In this document: in pieces, positions 34,781 to 42,340 of the stretch | How positions within the stretch are numbered: the stretch's first letter is position 1 | Layout of the letters: each line of letters opens with the position of its first letter | Assembly (NCBI GenBank): GCA_017527205.1 | Contig: JAFXQK010000002.1 | Span: 62,001-126,000 of the forward strand | DNA length: 64,000 nucleotides | Direction of reading: 5' to 3' | DNA from: Lachnospiraceae bacterium | GTDB taxonomy: Bacteria; Bacillota; Clostridia; Lachnospirales; Lachnospiraceae | Notes under the pieces: model-generated | The model's input: the letters and a program-made list of their open reading frames with translations, nothing else | Database searches by the model: none | What the model was told of the DNA's origin: nothing | Made by a program: the position numbers and the translations under genes

Positions 34781-36247
34781 ATGTTAAAGGATTTTAAGAA
34801 ATCGGAACGACCGACGGATGAGGAAGTCGAAAAGAGAGTGGAAGAGCTTCGTGCAAAGCTGTTTGCAAAGCAAACGGAGATCAAGGATCATAAGCTCCCC
34901 GTACTGGTTGTTTTTGAAGGCTGGGGTGCAGCAGGCAAGGGAAGCATTCTTGGAAAAATTATTCGCAACATTGACCCGAGATTTTTCAAGGTGGCAACGA
35001 TGCATGCCAAAAGTGAAGATGAGCAGAGAAAGCCTTTCTTGTACCGACACTTTGTAAAGATTCCCGAGGCCGGAAAGTTTGAGTTCCTCGACGGCAGCTG
35101 GATGGATGAAGTGACGAGTGAGTATCTTCGCGGCGAGCTGGATGCGGATACCTATCAAAGGCGCATGGTCAGCATCCGCCAGTTTGAAAGGCAGCTCACC
35201 GACAATGGGTATCTTGTTCTGAAATTTTTCTTCCACATTGATGAGAAGGAGCAGAAGAAGCGCATTGACGGCCTTTTGGATGACAAGAACACGAGGTGGC
35301 GCGTGAGCGACTGGGATCTTTGGCAGAATAAGCACTATGAGAAGTGCATGAATGCCTTTGACGAGTATCTGCGCGAGACGAATCAGTCGCAGGCTCCCTG
35401 GTACATTATCGATGCAAAGAATAAAAAGTGGGCTGAGGTTCAGGTTTTGGACATCATGGTCAATGGCATTGACATGGCATTGTCCCGCGGCGCGCAGGCC
35501 GTGCCGATTCTGCAGAACGTTTTCCCGCTTCGCAAGACGAAAAAGCTTTCGGAGATTTCCCTAAACAAGAAGGTTGCGGAGGAGGATTACAAAAAGGAGC
35601 TGGATCAGCTTCAGAAGAAGCTTTCGAAGCTGCATAACGAGCTCTACCGCAAGCGTATTCCCGTGATCATCGCCTACGAGGGCTGGGATGCAGCGGGAAA
35701 GGGCGGTAACATTAAACGAATTACGGGTGCCCTGGATCCCAGAGGCTTTGAGGTACATCCCATTGCGAGCCCTGAGCCTCATGAGAAGGCAAGACATTAT
35801 CTCTGGAGATTCTGGACGAGACTTCCTCGTTCAGGACATGTTGCGATCTTTGACCGTACCTGGTATGGCCGTGTCATGGTAGAGCGTCTGGAGGGATTCT
35901 GCTCGGAGAATGATTGGCAGAGAGCTTATAATGAAATCAATGAATTCGAGAAGGAACTCACGGACTGGGGCGCCATCGTCATTAAGTTCTGGGTACAGAT
36001 CGACAAGGACACGCAGCTAGAGCGCTTTACGGATCGACAGAACACGCCTGAAAAGCAGTGGAAGATCACGGATGAGGACTGGAGAAATCGTGAGAAGTGG
36101 GATCTCTATGAGGAAGCCATCAATGAGATGCTCCAAAAGACCAATACCACGACGGCGCCTTGGTACGTCCTCGAATCCAATGACAAAAAATACGCGCGAA
36201 TCAAAGCCCTGAAGATTTTGATCGAAGAGATTGAAAAGCGCTTATAG
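34781..36247 (+). CDS. pap: polyphosphate:AMP phosphotransferase (two PPK2 domains)
   Basis: 488-residue cytoplasmic enzyme transferring phosphate from polyphosphate to AMP to make ADP. Two fused PPK2 domains are visible: residues ~35-250 (FEGWGAAGKGSILGKIIRNI) and ~285-488 (YEGWDAAGKGGNIKRITGAL). Both keep the Walker A loop. The C-terminal half has the full lid and catalytic set RFWTRLP and FDRTWYGRVMVERLEG. In the N-terminal half the equivalent DRSWY motif reads LDGSWMDEV, so it is probably inactive, as known for class II PPK2 proteins. Length matches the family. AAAGGAGG precedes the ATG at 34781. It is followed closely by a HAD phosphatase gene, likely in one transcript. Confidence 0.92.
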   Translation: MLKDFKKSERPTDEEVEKRVEELRAKLFAKQTEIKDHKLPVLVVFEGWGAAGKGSILGKIIRNIDPRFFKVATMHAKSEDEQRKPFLYRHFVKIPEAGKFEFLDGSWMDEVTSEYLRGELDADTYQRRMVSIRQFERQLTDNGYLVLKFFFHIDEKEQKKRIDGLLDDKNTRWRVSDWDLWQNKHYEKCMNAFDEYLRETNQSQAPWYIIDAKNKKWAEVQVLDIMVNGIDMALSRGAQAVPILQNVFPLRKTKKLSEISLNKKVAEEDYKKELDQLQKKLSKLHNELYRKRIPVIIAYEGWDAAGKGGNIKRITGALDPRGFEVHPIASPEPHEKARHYLWRFWTRLPRSGHVAIFDRTWYGRVMVERLEGFCSENDWQRAYNEINEFEKELTDWGAIVIKFWVQIDKDTQLERFTDRQNTPEKQWKITDEDWRNREKWDLYEEAINEMLQKTNTTTAPWYVLESNDKKYARIKALKILIEEIEKRL

Positions 36248-36290
36248 GATGGAAGGCTTTCTCTTTTAGTAAAGGCAGGAGAAGAGTGAA

Positions 36291-36956
36291 ATGATAAAAG
36301 CAGTTTTATTTGACATGGACGGGACACTGGTAGACACGGAAAAGTATTACCGAAGGTTTTGGCCCATTGCCATGGCGGAATTTGGTTATCATTTGACGGA
36401 TGAGCAGGTACTTTCCATGCGGAGCTTAGGGCGTCCCTTTGCACCGGCAAGATTAAAGGAATGGTTTGGGGAAGACTTAGATTACTATGCCATTCGGGCC
36501 CGCAGAACGGAAATGATGGAGGAATGTCTTGAAAAAGAGGGCATCCAATTAAAGCCGGGAGCGGTGGAAATATTAGAAGAGTTGCGGCGGCGGGGCATTC
36601 CGGCCGCCGTTGCTACGGCATCACCCTTGGAGAGAACGGAGAAGTATTTAAATCTCACGGGAATCCGTCCATATTTTAGCAAGCTCATCAGCGCGACACA
36701 GGTGAAGGAGGGAAAGCCCTCGCCTGACATTTATCTCTATGCCTGCGAGCAGCTAGGGCTTGACCCCAAGGATTGCATGGCGGTGGAAGACGCACCGAAT
36801 GGCGTGCTCTCTGCATACCGCGCAGGATTAAAGGTGGTCATGGTGCCCGATCAGACAAGGCCAAGCAAGGAAGACAGGAAGTACCTGGATGCCTGCGTGG
36901 ATCGGTTGGATGAAATCATCTCATATCTTGATGAAGCAAACACGTTCGGAAGATAG
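36291..36956 (+). CDS. HAD-superfamily phosphatase / beta-phosphoglucomutase-like
   Basis: 221 residues. Motif I is DMDGTLVDTE (nucleophile Asp9 and acid Asp11), motif II Thr in VATASPLERT, motif III Lys in VKEGKPSPDIY, motif IV VEDAPNGVLSA. A helical cap (about 15-85) lies between motifs I and II as in the phosphoglycolate-phosphatase / beta-phosphoglucomutase subgroup. Substrate not predictable; probably a sugar phosphate. AGGAGA precedes the ATG. It starts 44 bases after the PAP stop and ends 40 bases before the next frame, so it is likely in the same operon. Confidence 0.88.
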   Translation: MIKAVLFDMDGTLVDTEKYYRRFWPIAMAEFGYHLTDEQVLSMRSLGRPFAPARLKEWFGEDLDYYAIRARRTEMMEECLEKEGIQLKPGAVEILEELRRRGIPAAVATASPLERTEKYLNLTGIRPYFSKLISATQVKEGKPSPDIYLYACEQLGLDPKDCMAVEDAPNGVLSAYRAGLKVVMVPDQTRPSKEDRKYLDACVDRLDEIISYLDEANTFGR

Positions 36957-36995
36957 GAGAGGGTCTATAAAAATGTATCAACAAAACAATCACTT

Positions 36996-38000
36996 TTGGG
37001 GAAAATTCGACTGAGTGCCGTGATGGCCTTGAGCGTTCTAATGCTTTCCGCATGCAGTGACAACAAGACGCAAAAGGAACCCTTGGCAGCCAGTGAGGAA
37101 TCCAACATGGTAAGCGCCGTGACGGAAGTATCGGCACGATTTAGCGGGAATGCAGGGGATCAGGTACTGATGGAGGATTACGGATATCTGGAGGGAGAGC
37201 GGTACGTGTTGTACTTGGAGAAAGGAACAACCCTTCCAGGGGATCTGAAGAATCAAGTGGAAGAGATCATGCGCATTGATGAACAGATTCTGGGTTTCAG
37301 CTTTTCTGTGACAGATTACGTGAAGAATCATCATTGGCGGGAAGTATTTCTGGGAGATGCTTTTCAAGGGATTCAGGCATCCGAGGACAAGGTTCAGATC
37401 ATGATTGCAAGGGATCAGGGCGATGGTGCGGTTGAATGGTCTGATACCAATGAGATCATGTTGTTTGACCGGGATTTCGATCCGGAATATAGCACGAGAG
37501 AGGTGATTTTTCATGAGCTGGCTCACGTGCTTCGGCTTCGCCAGAGCCCTCATTTAGGACAGGTTCTGGAGGAAGGCATCGGATGTTATGCACAGTATCA
37601 CGGGTCAATTCTGAGCGAAACCCCGTGTTGGAGTTGTCTGCAGTATATGAGCTTGGAGACTGCAGAATCCCGATTTGATGATTCCGTGATCATTCAGGAT
37701 CCGGAGGCAGCATTTCGGAAATATAACGTTGCGGACAGAAATGCTGCTCAACCGGAATATCAATATGGGTTTCGGTTTGTCTCTTTTTTGATGGAGGAGT
37801 ACGGGGATGATATCCTTCAAAGACTTAGCGCTACGGCGGCAAAGTATCAATATCTTGAAACGGACAATGACAAAATCATAGAGATCATAAAAGAAGCTAC
37901 CTCAGAGGATGTTTTTGAACGCTTTGCAAAGTGGTTGCCTGAGGGTTGGAAAAGAATTAGCGAGAATATCGAGGATTCCTTAAGAAAATATGGGTATTGA
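36996..38000 (+). CDS. HExxH metallopeptidase-like lipoprotein, start disrupted by an apparent frameshift
   Basis: Lipoprotein-like frame of up to 334 residues. Signal peptide MALSVLMLSAC has its lipobox Cys near residue 20. The mature part contains VIFHELAHVLRLRQ (zinc HExxH) and 20 residues later VLEEGIGCYAQY, where a Glu could be the third ligand as in gluzincins; specificity unknown. The start is odd: AGGAGAGGG (36956-36964) sits ideally before ATG at 36973, but that frame reads MYQQNNHFWGKFD then stops. The lipoprotein frame opens only with TTG at 36996. One extra T in the TTTT run at 36994-36997 would join them as MYQQNNHFLGKIRLSAVMA, a good lipoprotein leader. Either a real frameshift, a sequence error, or weak TTG initiation. 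Confidence 0.7.
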   Translation: MGKIRLSAVMALSVLMLSACSDNKTQKEPLAASEESNMVSAVTEVSARFSGNAGDQVLMEDYGYLEGERYVLYLEKGTTLPGDLKNQVEEIMRIDEQILGFSFSVTDYVKNHHWREVFLGDAFQGIQASEDKVQIMIARDQGDGAVEWSDTNEIMLFDRDFDPEYSTREVIFHELAHVLRLRQSPHLGQVLEEGIGCYAQYHGSILSETPCWSCLQYMSLETAESRFDDSVIIQDPEAAFRKYNVADRNAAQPEYQYGFRFVSFLMEEYGDDILQRLSATAAKYQYLETDNDKIIEIIKEATSEDVFERFAKWLPEGWKRISENIEDSLRKYGY

Positions 38001-38026
38001 GCCAGGGACTGTTTTCTGCGGGAAGG

Positions 38027-38055
38027 TTGACTTTTACGACAGGGAATGATATGAT
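38027..38055 (+). promoter_or_regulatory. strong promoter of ptb
   Basis: TTGACT (38027-38032), 17 bases, TATGAT (38050-38055), with TGA directly before the -10. One of the best matches to the vegetative consensus in the window, giving a leader of about 95 bases. Confidence 0.8.
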
Positions 38056-38066
38056 TCCTAATAGCG

Positions 38067-38086
38067 TGCCGCAGATATTTGCGGCA
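38067..38086 (+). other. hairpin at the 5' end of the ptb leader
   Basis: TGCCGCA (38067-38073), GATATT, TGCGGCA (38080-38086): a perfect 7-bp hairpin starting about five bases after the predicted transcription start. Position suggests a 5'-end mRNA stabiliser rather than a terminator, since only AAAAG follows. Confidence 0.5.
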
Positions 38087-38156
38087 AAAGAATAAAGTAA
38101 GGATGCATGGTCTAACAAAAAGAAAAGGGATCGTGCACGGGAAAGGAACGAGAGAA

Positions 38157-39074
38157 ATGAAAAAGGGTTTTGACGAACTTGTGGCAAAGGTAAAAGAGTG
38201 CGGCATGAAGAAGGTTGCCATCTCCGTGGCACAGGACAGCGCCGTTCTTGAGGCAGTCCGCGCGGCAAAGGATCGCGGCATTGCTGATGCAGTATTGGTA
38301 GGCGATGAAGCAAAGATCAAGGAGATCGCAGCTGAAATTCACGTAAAGATTGATGATTTCGAAATTATCAACGAGCCGGACATGATTCAGGCTTCCCTGA
38401 CGGCCGTAAAGCTTGCTCATGACGGCAAGGTTGACATGTACATGAAGGGCCTGATCGATACCAAGAACTTCTTAAAGAGCGTGCTTGACAAGGAAGTTGG
38501 CCTTCGTACCGGTGGTCCCCTTTCCCATGTGGCAGTGTTTGACATTCCCTCGATCGATCATCTGCTGTTCCTGACCGACGTGGCGTTTATGACCTATCCT
38601 ACGCTGGAGGACAAGGCTAACATCATCAAGAATACGGTTCCCGTATGTAAGGCATGTGGCATTGAGAATCCTAAGGTAGCTCCTTTGGCAGCAGTTGAGG
38701 TAGTGAATCCCAAGATGCCGGCAACCGTTGAAGCACAGCAACTCACCGAGATGTGCGAAAACGGCGAAATCAAGGATTGCATCGTTGACGGACCTCTGTC
38801 CCTCGACCTTGCCATCGATCCTGAGGCTGCAAAGCATAAGGGCGCGACTGGCCGTAAGATTCAGGGCGACGCAGACATTTTGCTCTTCCCTGACATTCAT
38901 GCCGGCAACCTTGTTTATAAGGCACTGGTTCACACCGTACCTGGCGTAAAGAACGGATGCATCCTGACCGGAACCAAGGTTCCCGTAATCCTGACCAGCC
39001 GTTCCGATACCTTCGAGACCAAGGTAAACTCCATCGCACTTGCAGCAGTTGTAGCACACGAATTAAATAAGTAA
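38157..39074 (+). CDS. ptb: phosphate butyryltransferase
   Basis: 305-residue cytoplasmic enzyme converting butyryl-CoA plus phosphate to butyryl phosphate, the step before butyrate kinase. It belongs to the phosphate acetyl/butyryltransferase fold: KKVAISVAQDSAVLEAVRAA at the N-terminus, GLIDTKNFLKSVLDKEVGLR in the middle, VDGPLSLDLAID, and the C-terminal LFPDIHAGNLVYKAL signature. Length is typical of Ptb and shorter than many Pta. The partner buk gene follows, which settles the assignment against acetyl specificity. The ATG at 38157 has AAAGGA about ten bases upstream. Codon bias is strong, as expected for a central fermentation gene. The 320-base gap to buk contains a structured element. 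Confidence 0.94.
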   Translation: MKKGFDELVAKVKECGMKKVAISVAQDSAVLEAVRAAKDRGIADAVLVGDEAKIKEIAAEIHVKIDDFEIINEPDMIQASLTAVKLAHDGKVDMYMKGLIDTKNFLKSVLDKEVGLRTGGPLSHVAVFDIPSIDHLLFLTDVAFMTYPTLEDKANIIKNTVPVCKACGIENPKVAPLAAVEVVNPKMPATVEAQQLTEMCENGEIKDCIVDGPLSLDLAIDPEAAKHKGATGRKIQGDADILLFPDIHAGNLVYKALVHTVPGVKNGCILTGTKVPVILTSRSDTFETKVNSIALAAVVAHELNK

Positions 39075-39162
39075 ATCATGATAGATTGCAATAATATTAT
39101 TTGTTTTCAACATTCGATGAGTAAAGGATAACTCAATATTTATGATGGACAGTCGGTGATAA

Positions 39163-39354
39163 GCGCCTGCCGAATGGGATCCTCTGGGAACAATTAGCCG
39201 GCAGCACTTAGCAAATCGATTGGCCGAATGGTTGATTTCGAGGACTGTTTGAGGAGCGAAGCTCCGAGTTCCGCAGAAATCAACCAATCTATGAGGACGG
39301 TCGATGAGCTTAGTGCAGTCCGAGCCGTTCCCAGAGGATCTCATCGGAAGGCGC
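39163..39354 (+). repeat. structured inverted-repeat element, copy 1 (between ptb and buk)
   Basis: A long outer stem: GCGCCT.CCGA..TG.GATCC continuing into the perfect 14-mer GATCCTCTGGGAAC (39178-39191) / GTTCCCAGAGGATC (39327-39340) and closing at AGGCGC (39349-39354). Inside is the core GAACAATTAGCCGGCAG (39188-39204) facing GTCCGAGCCGTTC (39318-39330), then a short helix CAC-TTA-GC / GC-TTA-GTG, a small internal loop and ATCG/CGAT. Beyond this is a variable arm (GGTTGATTTC 39230-39239 / GAAATCAACC 39276-39285, with GGAGC-GAA-GCTCC at 39253-39265). The same core, with compensated helices, recurs at 62183. It should be transcribed within the ptb-buk message. No ORF in it. Whether it acts as RNA or as mobile DNA is unknown. 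Confidence 0.8.
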
Positions 39355-39396
39355 GTAGCCATTCAGTTAACAAAATAGTTAGGAGGAAATATAAAC

Positions 39397-40464
39397 ATGG
39401 GTATCAAGAGTTTGATTATCAACCCGGGTTCCACGTCCACGAAGATCGGCGTGTTTGAGGACGAGACCCTGTTGTTTGAAGAAACGCTTCGTCATACGAC
39501 GGAGGAGATTTCTCAGTTTGCAACGATCGTTGATCAGAAGGATTTTAGAAAGAAGATCATTACCGATCTGTTGGCAAGCAAGAATTTTGACATGAAGAGC
39601 CTTAACATGGTAGTAGGACGCGGCGGCATGTTAAAGCCCATCCCCGGCGGTACCTATGCCGTGACGGATGATCTGCTTCATGATTTGGTGATTGGTAAGC
39701 AGGGTCAGCACGCATCCAACCTTGGAGGCATCCTGGCAAGAGAGATTGGTGATTCCCTTGGAATCCCTTCCTTCATCGTAGACCCCGTCGTAGTTGATGA
39801 GCTTGCTCCCGTTGCACGTTTCTCCGGCGTGCCTGAGCTTCCCCGTACCAGCGTGTTCCATGCGCTGAATCAGAAGGCAGTTGCAAAGAGGTATGCCAAG
39901 GAGATCGGCAAGCCTTATGAGAGCCTTCGCCTGATCGTGGTTCACATGGGTGGCGGCGTATCCGTTGGCGCACACTTAAACGGTAAGGTTGTTGACGTAT
40001 TTAACGCTCTCGATGGCGACGGTGCGTTCTCTCCCGAGAGAGCAGGCGCAGTTCCCAGCGGCGCTTTGATTAAGATGTGCTTCTCCGGTAAGTATACCGA
40101 GAAGGAAGTATATTCCAAGATCGTAGGTAAGGGCGGCTTTAACGCTTATCTTGGAACCAACGACATGCGCGAGGTTACCAAGCGTGCAAATGAGGGCGAT
40201 GAGGCAGCAAAGGCCGCTAAGGAAGCCTTCCTGTATCAGGTGTCTAAGAACATCGGTTCCATGGCCTGCGTACTCGAGGGTAAGGTAGATCAGATCATCC
40301 TGACCGGCGGCATTGCATATGGCAAGGATGTTTGCGAGTCCATCGAAAAGAGATGTGGATTTATCGCACCCTTCACCGTATATCCCGGTGAGGACGAGCT
40401 TCTGGCTCTGGCACAGGGCGGTCTTCGCGTTCTTCGCGGCGAAGAGGAAGCAAAGCAGTATTAA
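39397..40464 (+). CDS. buk: butyrate kinase
   Basis: 355-residue acetokinase-family enzyme making ATP and butyrate from butyryl phosphate. N-terminal phosphate-binding motif [17 protein letters not shown]; the family signatures [20 protein letters not shown] and [17 protein letters not shown]; and [16 protein letters not shown] near the C-terminus. Length is the usual ~355 of Buk, distinct from ~400-residue AckA. AGGAGG lies nine bases before the ATG. With ptb it forms the kinase route to butyrate, as opposed to the butyryl-CoA:acetate CoA-transferase route used by many relatives. A hairpin terminator follows. Confidence 0.96.
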   Translation: MGIKSLIINPGSTSTKIGVFEDETLLFEETLRHTTEEISQFATIVDQKDFRKKIITDLLASKNFDMKSLNMVVGRGGMLKPIPGGTYAVTDDLLHDLVIGKQGQHASNLGGILAREIGDSLGIPSFIVDPVVVDELAPVARFSGVPELPRTSVFHALNQKAVAKRYAKEIGKPYESLRLIVVHMGGGVSVGAHLNGKVVDVFNALDGDGAFSPERAGAVPSGALIKMCFSGKYTEKEVYSKIVGKGGFNAYLGTNDMREVTKRANEGDEAAKAAKEAFLYQVSKNIGSMACVLEGKVDQIILTGGIAYGKDVCESIEKRCGFIAPFTVYPGEDELLALAQGGLRVLRGEEEAKQY

Positions 40465-40480
40465 TTCCCATAGTGGTTTC

Positions 40481-40508
40481 AAAATGCCTCGCGTATGCGG
40501 GGCATTTT
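40481..40508 (+). terminator. terminator of ptb-buk
   Basis: AAAATGCCTCGC (40481-40492), GTAT loop, GCGGGGCATTTT (40497-40508), with one T-G pair, then CTATG. The A run and T run are built into the stem. Confidence 0.85.
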
Positions 40509-40544
40509 CTATGCGCAAAAGCACGGAGAAAGAGCACAAAAAAG

Positions 40545-40573
40545 ATGACAGAATCGCATTTTTCTGTTACAAT
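40545..40573 (+). promoter_or_regulatory. promoter of the HerA-like ATPase gene
   Basis: ATGACA (40545-40550), 17 bases, TACAAT (40568-40573), with TGT directly before the -10. Confidence 0.65.
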
Positions 40574-40622
40574 ATAAGTTAGTGGTTTTTTCTTCGATTT
40601 GGAAGATTGGAGGGCTTTGATT

Positions 40623-42221
40623 ATGTTTTCAGATGGAAAGATTTATATGGGACTTGCAAACGGTGAGCGCGTTTATCTGCCGCTGAACATGTGCAACAGA
40701 CATGGCCTGATTGCAGGCGCGAGCGGAACGGGTAAGACGATCACGATGAAGGTGATGGCGGAATCCTTTGCGGATGCGGGCGTTCCCGTATTTCTTTGTG
40801 ACGTCAAGGGCGACGTTTCCGGCATGGCAGCTGCGGGCGCTCAGAATGAGGGCATGGAAAAGCGAATTGATAAGTTTGGCATTCGCGGGCAGTTCCAGTA
40901 TAAGCCATATTCTACTACCTTCTGGGACGTCTATGGTGAAAATGGTCATCCGATTCGCGTGACGATTTCTGACATGGGTCCAGACCTTTTAAGCCGTCTT
41001 TTGGGTCTTTCCGAGGCGCAGGAGGGCGTATTAAACATTGCCTTTAAGATCGCGGACGACAAGGGTCTGCTCTTGATCGATCTGAAGGACCTGAAGGCAC
41101 TCTTAAATTATTTGAGCGAGCATCGAGAGGAGTTTCTGACGGCCTACGGCAATATTTCCGCGCAGTCCATCGGCGGCATTATTCGTGCCATCCTGCCGCT
41201 GGAGACGCAGGGAGGTGACCTGTTCTTTGGCGAACCGGACCTGGATATTTTTGACTGGATCAGGACCGACATGTATGGCAAGGGCATGATCAACATGCTG
41301 GACTGCGTGAAGCTGGTACATAATCCCAAGCTCTATGCAAGCTTTATGCTTTGGCTGATGGCGGAGTTGTTTGAACGCCTTCCGGAAGCTGGAGACGCGG
41401 AGAAGCCCAAGCTCGTATTTTTCTTTGACGAGGCGCACATGCTATTTACGGACGCGCCAAAGGTTTTGGTACAGAAGATTGAGCAGCTCGTGAAGCTGAT
41501 TCGCTCGAAGGGCGTTGGCATTTATTTTGTAACCCAGAGCCCCAGCGACATTCCTGATTCCGTACTGGCACAGCTCTCCAACAGGGTACAGCATGCGCTT
41601 CGTGCGTATACTCCCGCAGAGCAGAAGGCCGTTCGCGCGGCGGCAACCTCCTTTCGCGCCAATCCCGCATTCAAGACGGAGGAGGTCATCATGGAGCTTG
41701 GCGTTGGCGAAGCGCTGACCTCCTTCCTGGATGAAAAGGGCATTCCTACCATCGTTCAGTACACGAAGATCATTTGCCCGCAAAGCTTAATGGCACCTTG
41801 CGACGACAGCGTAAGACGCACTATGATGCGCGCTGACGGCATGAGCAAGTATGACCAGATGGTGGACAATGATTCTGCCTATGAGATGCTTGCGAAGGAG
41901 AAGGAAAAGGCCGAGGAGGAAGCAAAGCTCGAGGCAGAGCGCGCACAGCTTCAGAAGGAACGCGAGGAATGGGAAAAGCAGAAGGCGAAGGAAGAGGAGG
42001 AAGCGAGAAAGAAGCGCGAGAAGGAAGAGGAGGCTGCCCGCAAGAAGAAGGAAAAAGAGGAAGAGGCAGCGAAAAAGAAGAAGGAGCGCGAAGAGGAAGC
42101 TAAGAAGAAAAAGAAGGATGCTGCCGCAGAGCGCAGAAAAGCGAAGATTGAGACGCAGCTCATCAGCGCCGGCGGACAGATCTTAAAGCGTGGTCTATTG
42201 AATACGCTATTTAAAAAATAA
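40623..42221 (+). CDS. HerA-like ATPase (DUF853 / YjgR type)
   Basis: 532 residues, cytoplasmic. Walker A in LIAGASGTGKTITMKVM, Walker B in KLVFFFDEAHMLF, sensor region IYFVTQSPSDIPDSVLAQL and the arginine stretch NRVQHALRAYTPAEQKAV. This is the RecA-type core of the HerA/FtsK superfamily group DUF853, whose cellular role is not established. The last ~130 residues are a Lys/Glu-rich coiled coil (KEKEKAEEEAKLEAERAQLQ onward) ending in a hydrophobic-basic tip ILKRGLLNTLFKK. The ATG at 40623 is chosen because GGAGGG (40609-40614) precedes it by eight bases. It stands alone with its own promoter, between buk and secA. Confidence 0.88.
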   Translation: MFSDGKIYMGLANGERVYLPLNMCNRHGLIAGASGTGKTITMKVMAESFADAGVPVFLCDVKGDVSGMAAAGAQNEGMEKRIDKFGIRGQFQYKPYSTTFWDVYGENGHPIRVTISDMGPDLLSRLLGLSEAQEGVLNIAFKIADDKGLLLIDLKDLKALLNYLSEHREEFLTAYGNISAQSIGGIIRAILPLETQGGDLFFGEPDLDIFDWIRTDMYGKGMINMLDCVKLVHNPKLYASFMLWLMAELFERLPEAGDAEKPKLVFFFDEAHMLFTDAPKVLVQKIEQLVKLIRSKGVGIYFVTQSPSDIPDSVLAQLSNRVQHALRAYTPAEQKAVRAAATSFRANPAFKTEEVIMELGVGEALTSFLDEKGIPTIVQYTKIICPQSLMAPCDDSVRRTMMRADGMSKYDQMVDNDSAYEMLAKEKEKAEEEAKLEAERAQLQKEREEWEKQKAKEEEEARKKREKEEEAARKKKEKEEEAAKKKKEREEEAKKKKKDAAAERRKAKIETQLISAGGQILKRGLLNTLFKK

Positions 42222-42250
42222 TTGTTCATATTTATTTAACATGATTTTTA

Positions 42251-42279
42251 TTGAAACGAATCGGAAAATCTGTTAAAAT
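42251..42279 (+). promoter_or_regulatory. promoter of secA
   Basis: TTGAAA (42251-42256), 17 bases, TAAAAT (42274-42279), TGT directly before the -10. About 60 bases of leader to the ATG at 42341. Confidence 0.7.
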
Positions 42280-42340
42280 ATCGTTTATGTTGTGGATAAA
42301 ATAACGTGGCTTATGGCCGCGAAGCAGATAAGGAAAAGAA

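Noticed and set aside
34781..36247. Recent tandem duplication or assembly artefact in the PAP gene
   Set aside because: The two halves are only distantly similar in protein and DNA, which is the normal two-domain class II PPK2 layout.
39163..39354. Riboswitch controlling buk, or an IscB/TnpB-type guide RNA
   Set aside because: No named aptamer core is recognised, the outer stem closes well before the buk ribosome site, and no nuclease or transposase gene adjoins either copy. Kept as an unassigned structured element.
41951..42229. Ser/Phe-rich antisense frame at the end of the HerA-like gene
   Set aside because: Mirror of the Lys/Glu-rich coiled coil; not gene-like.
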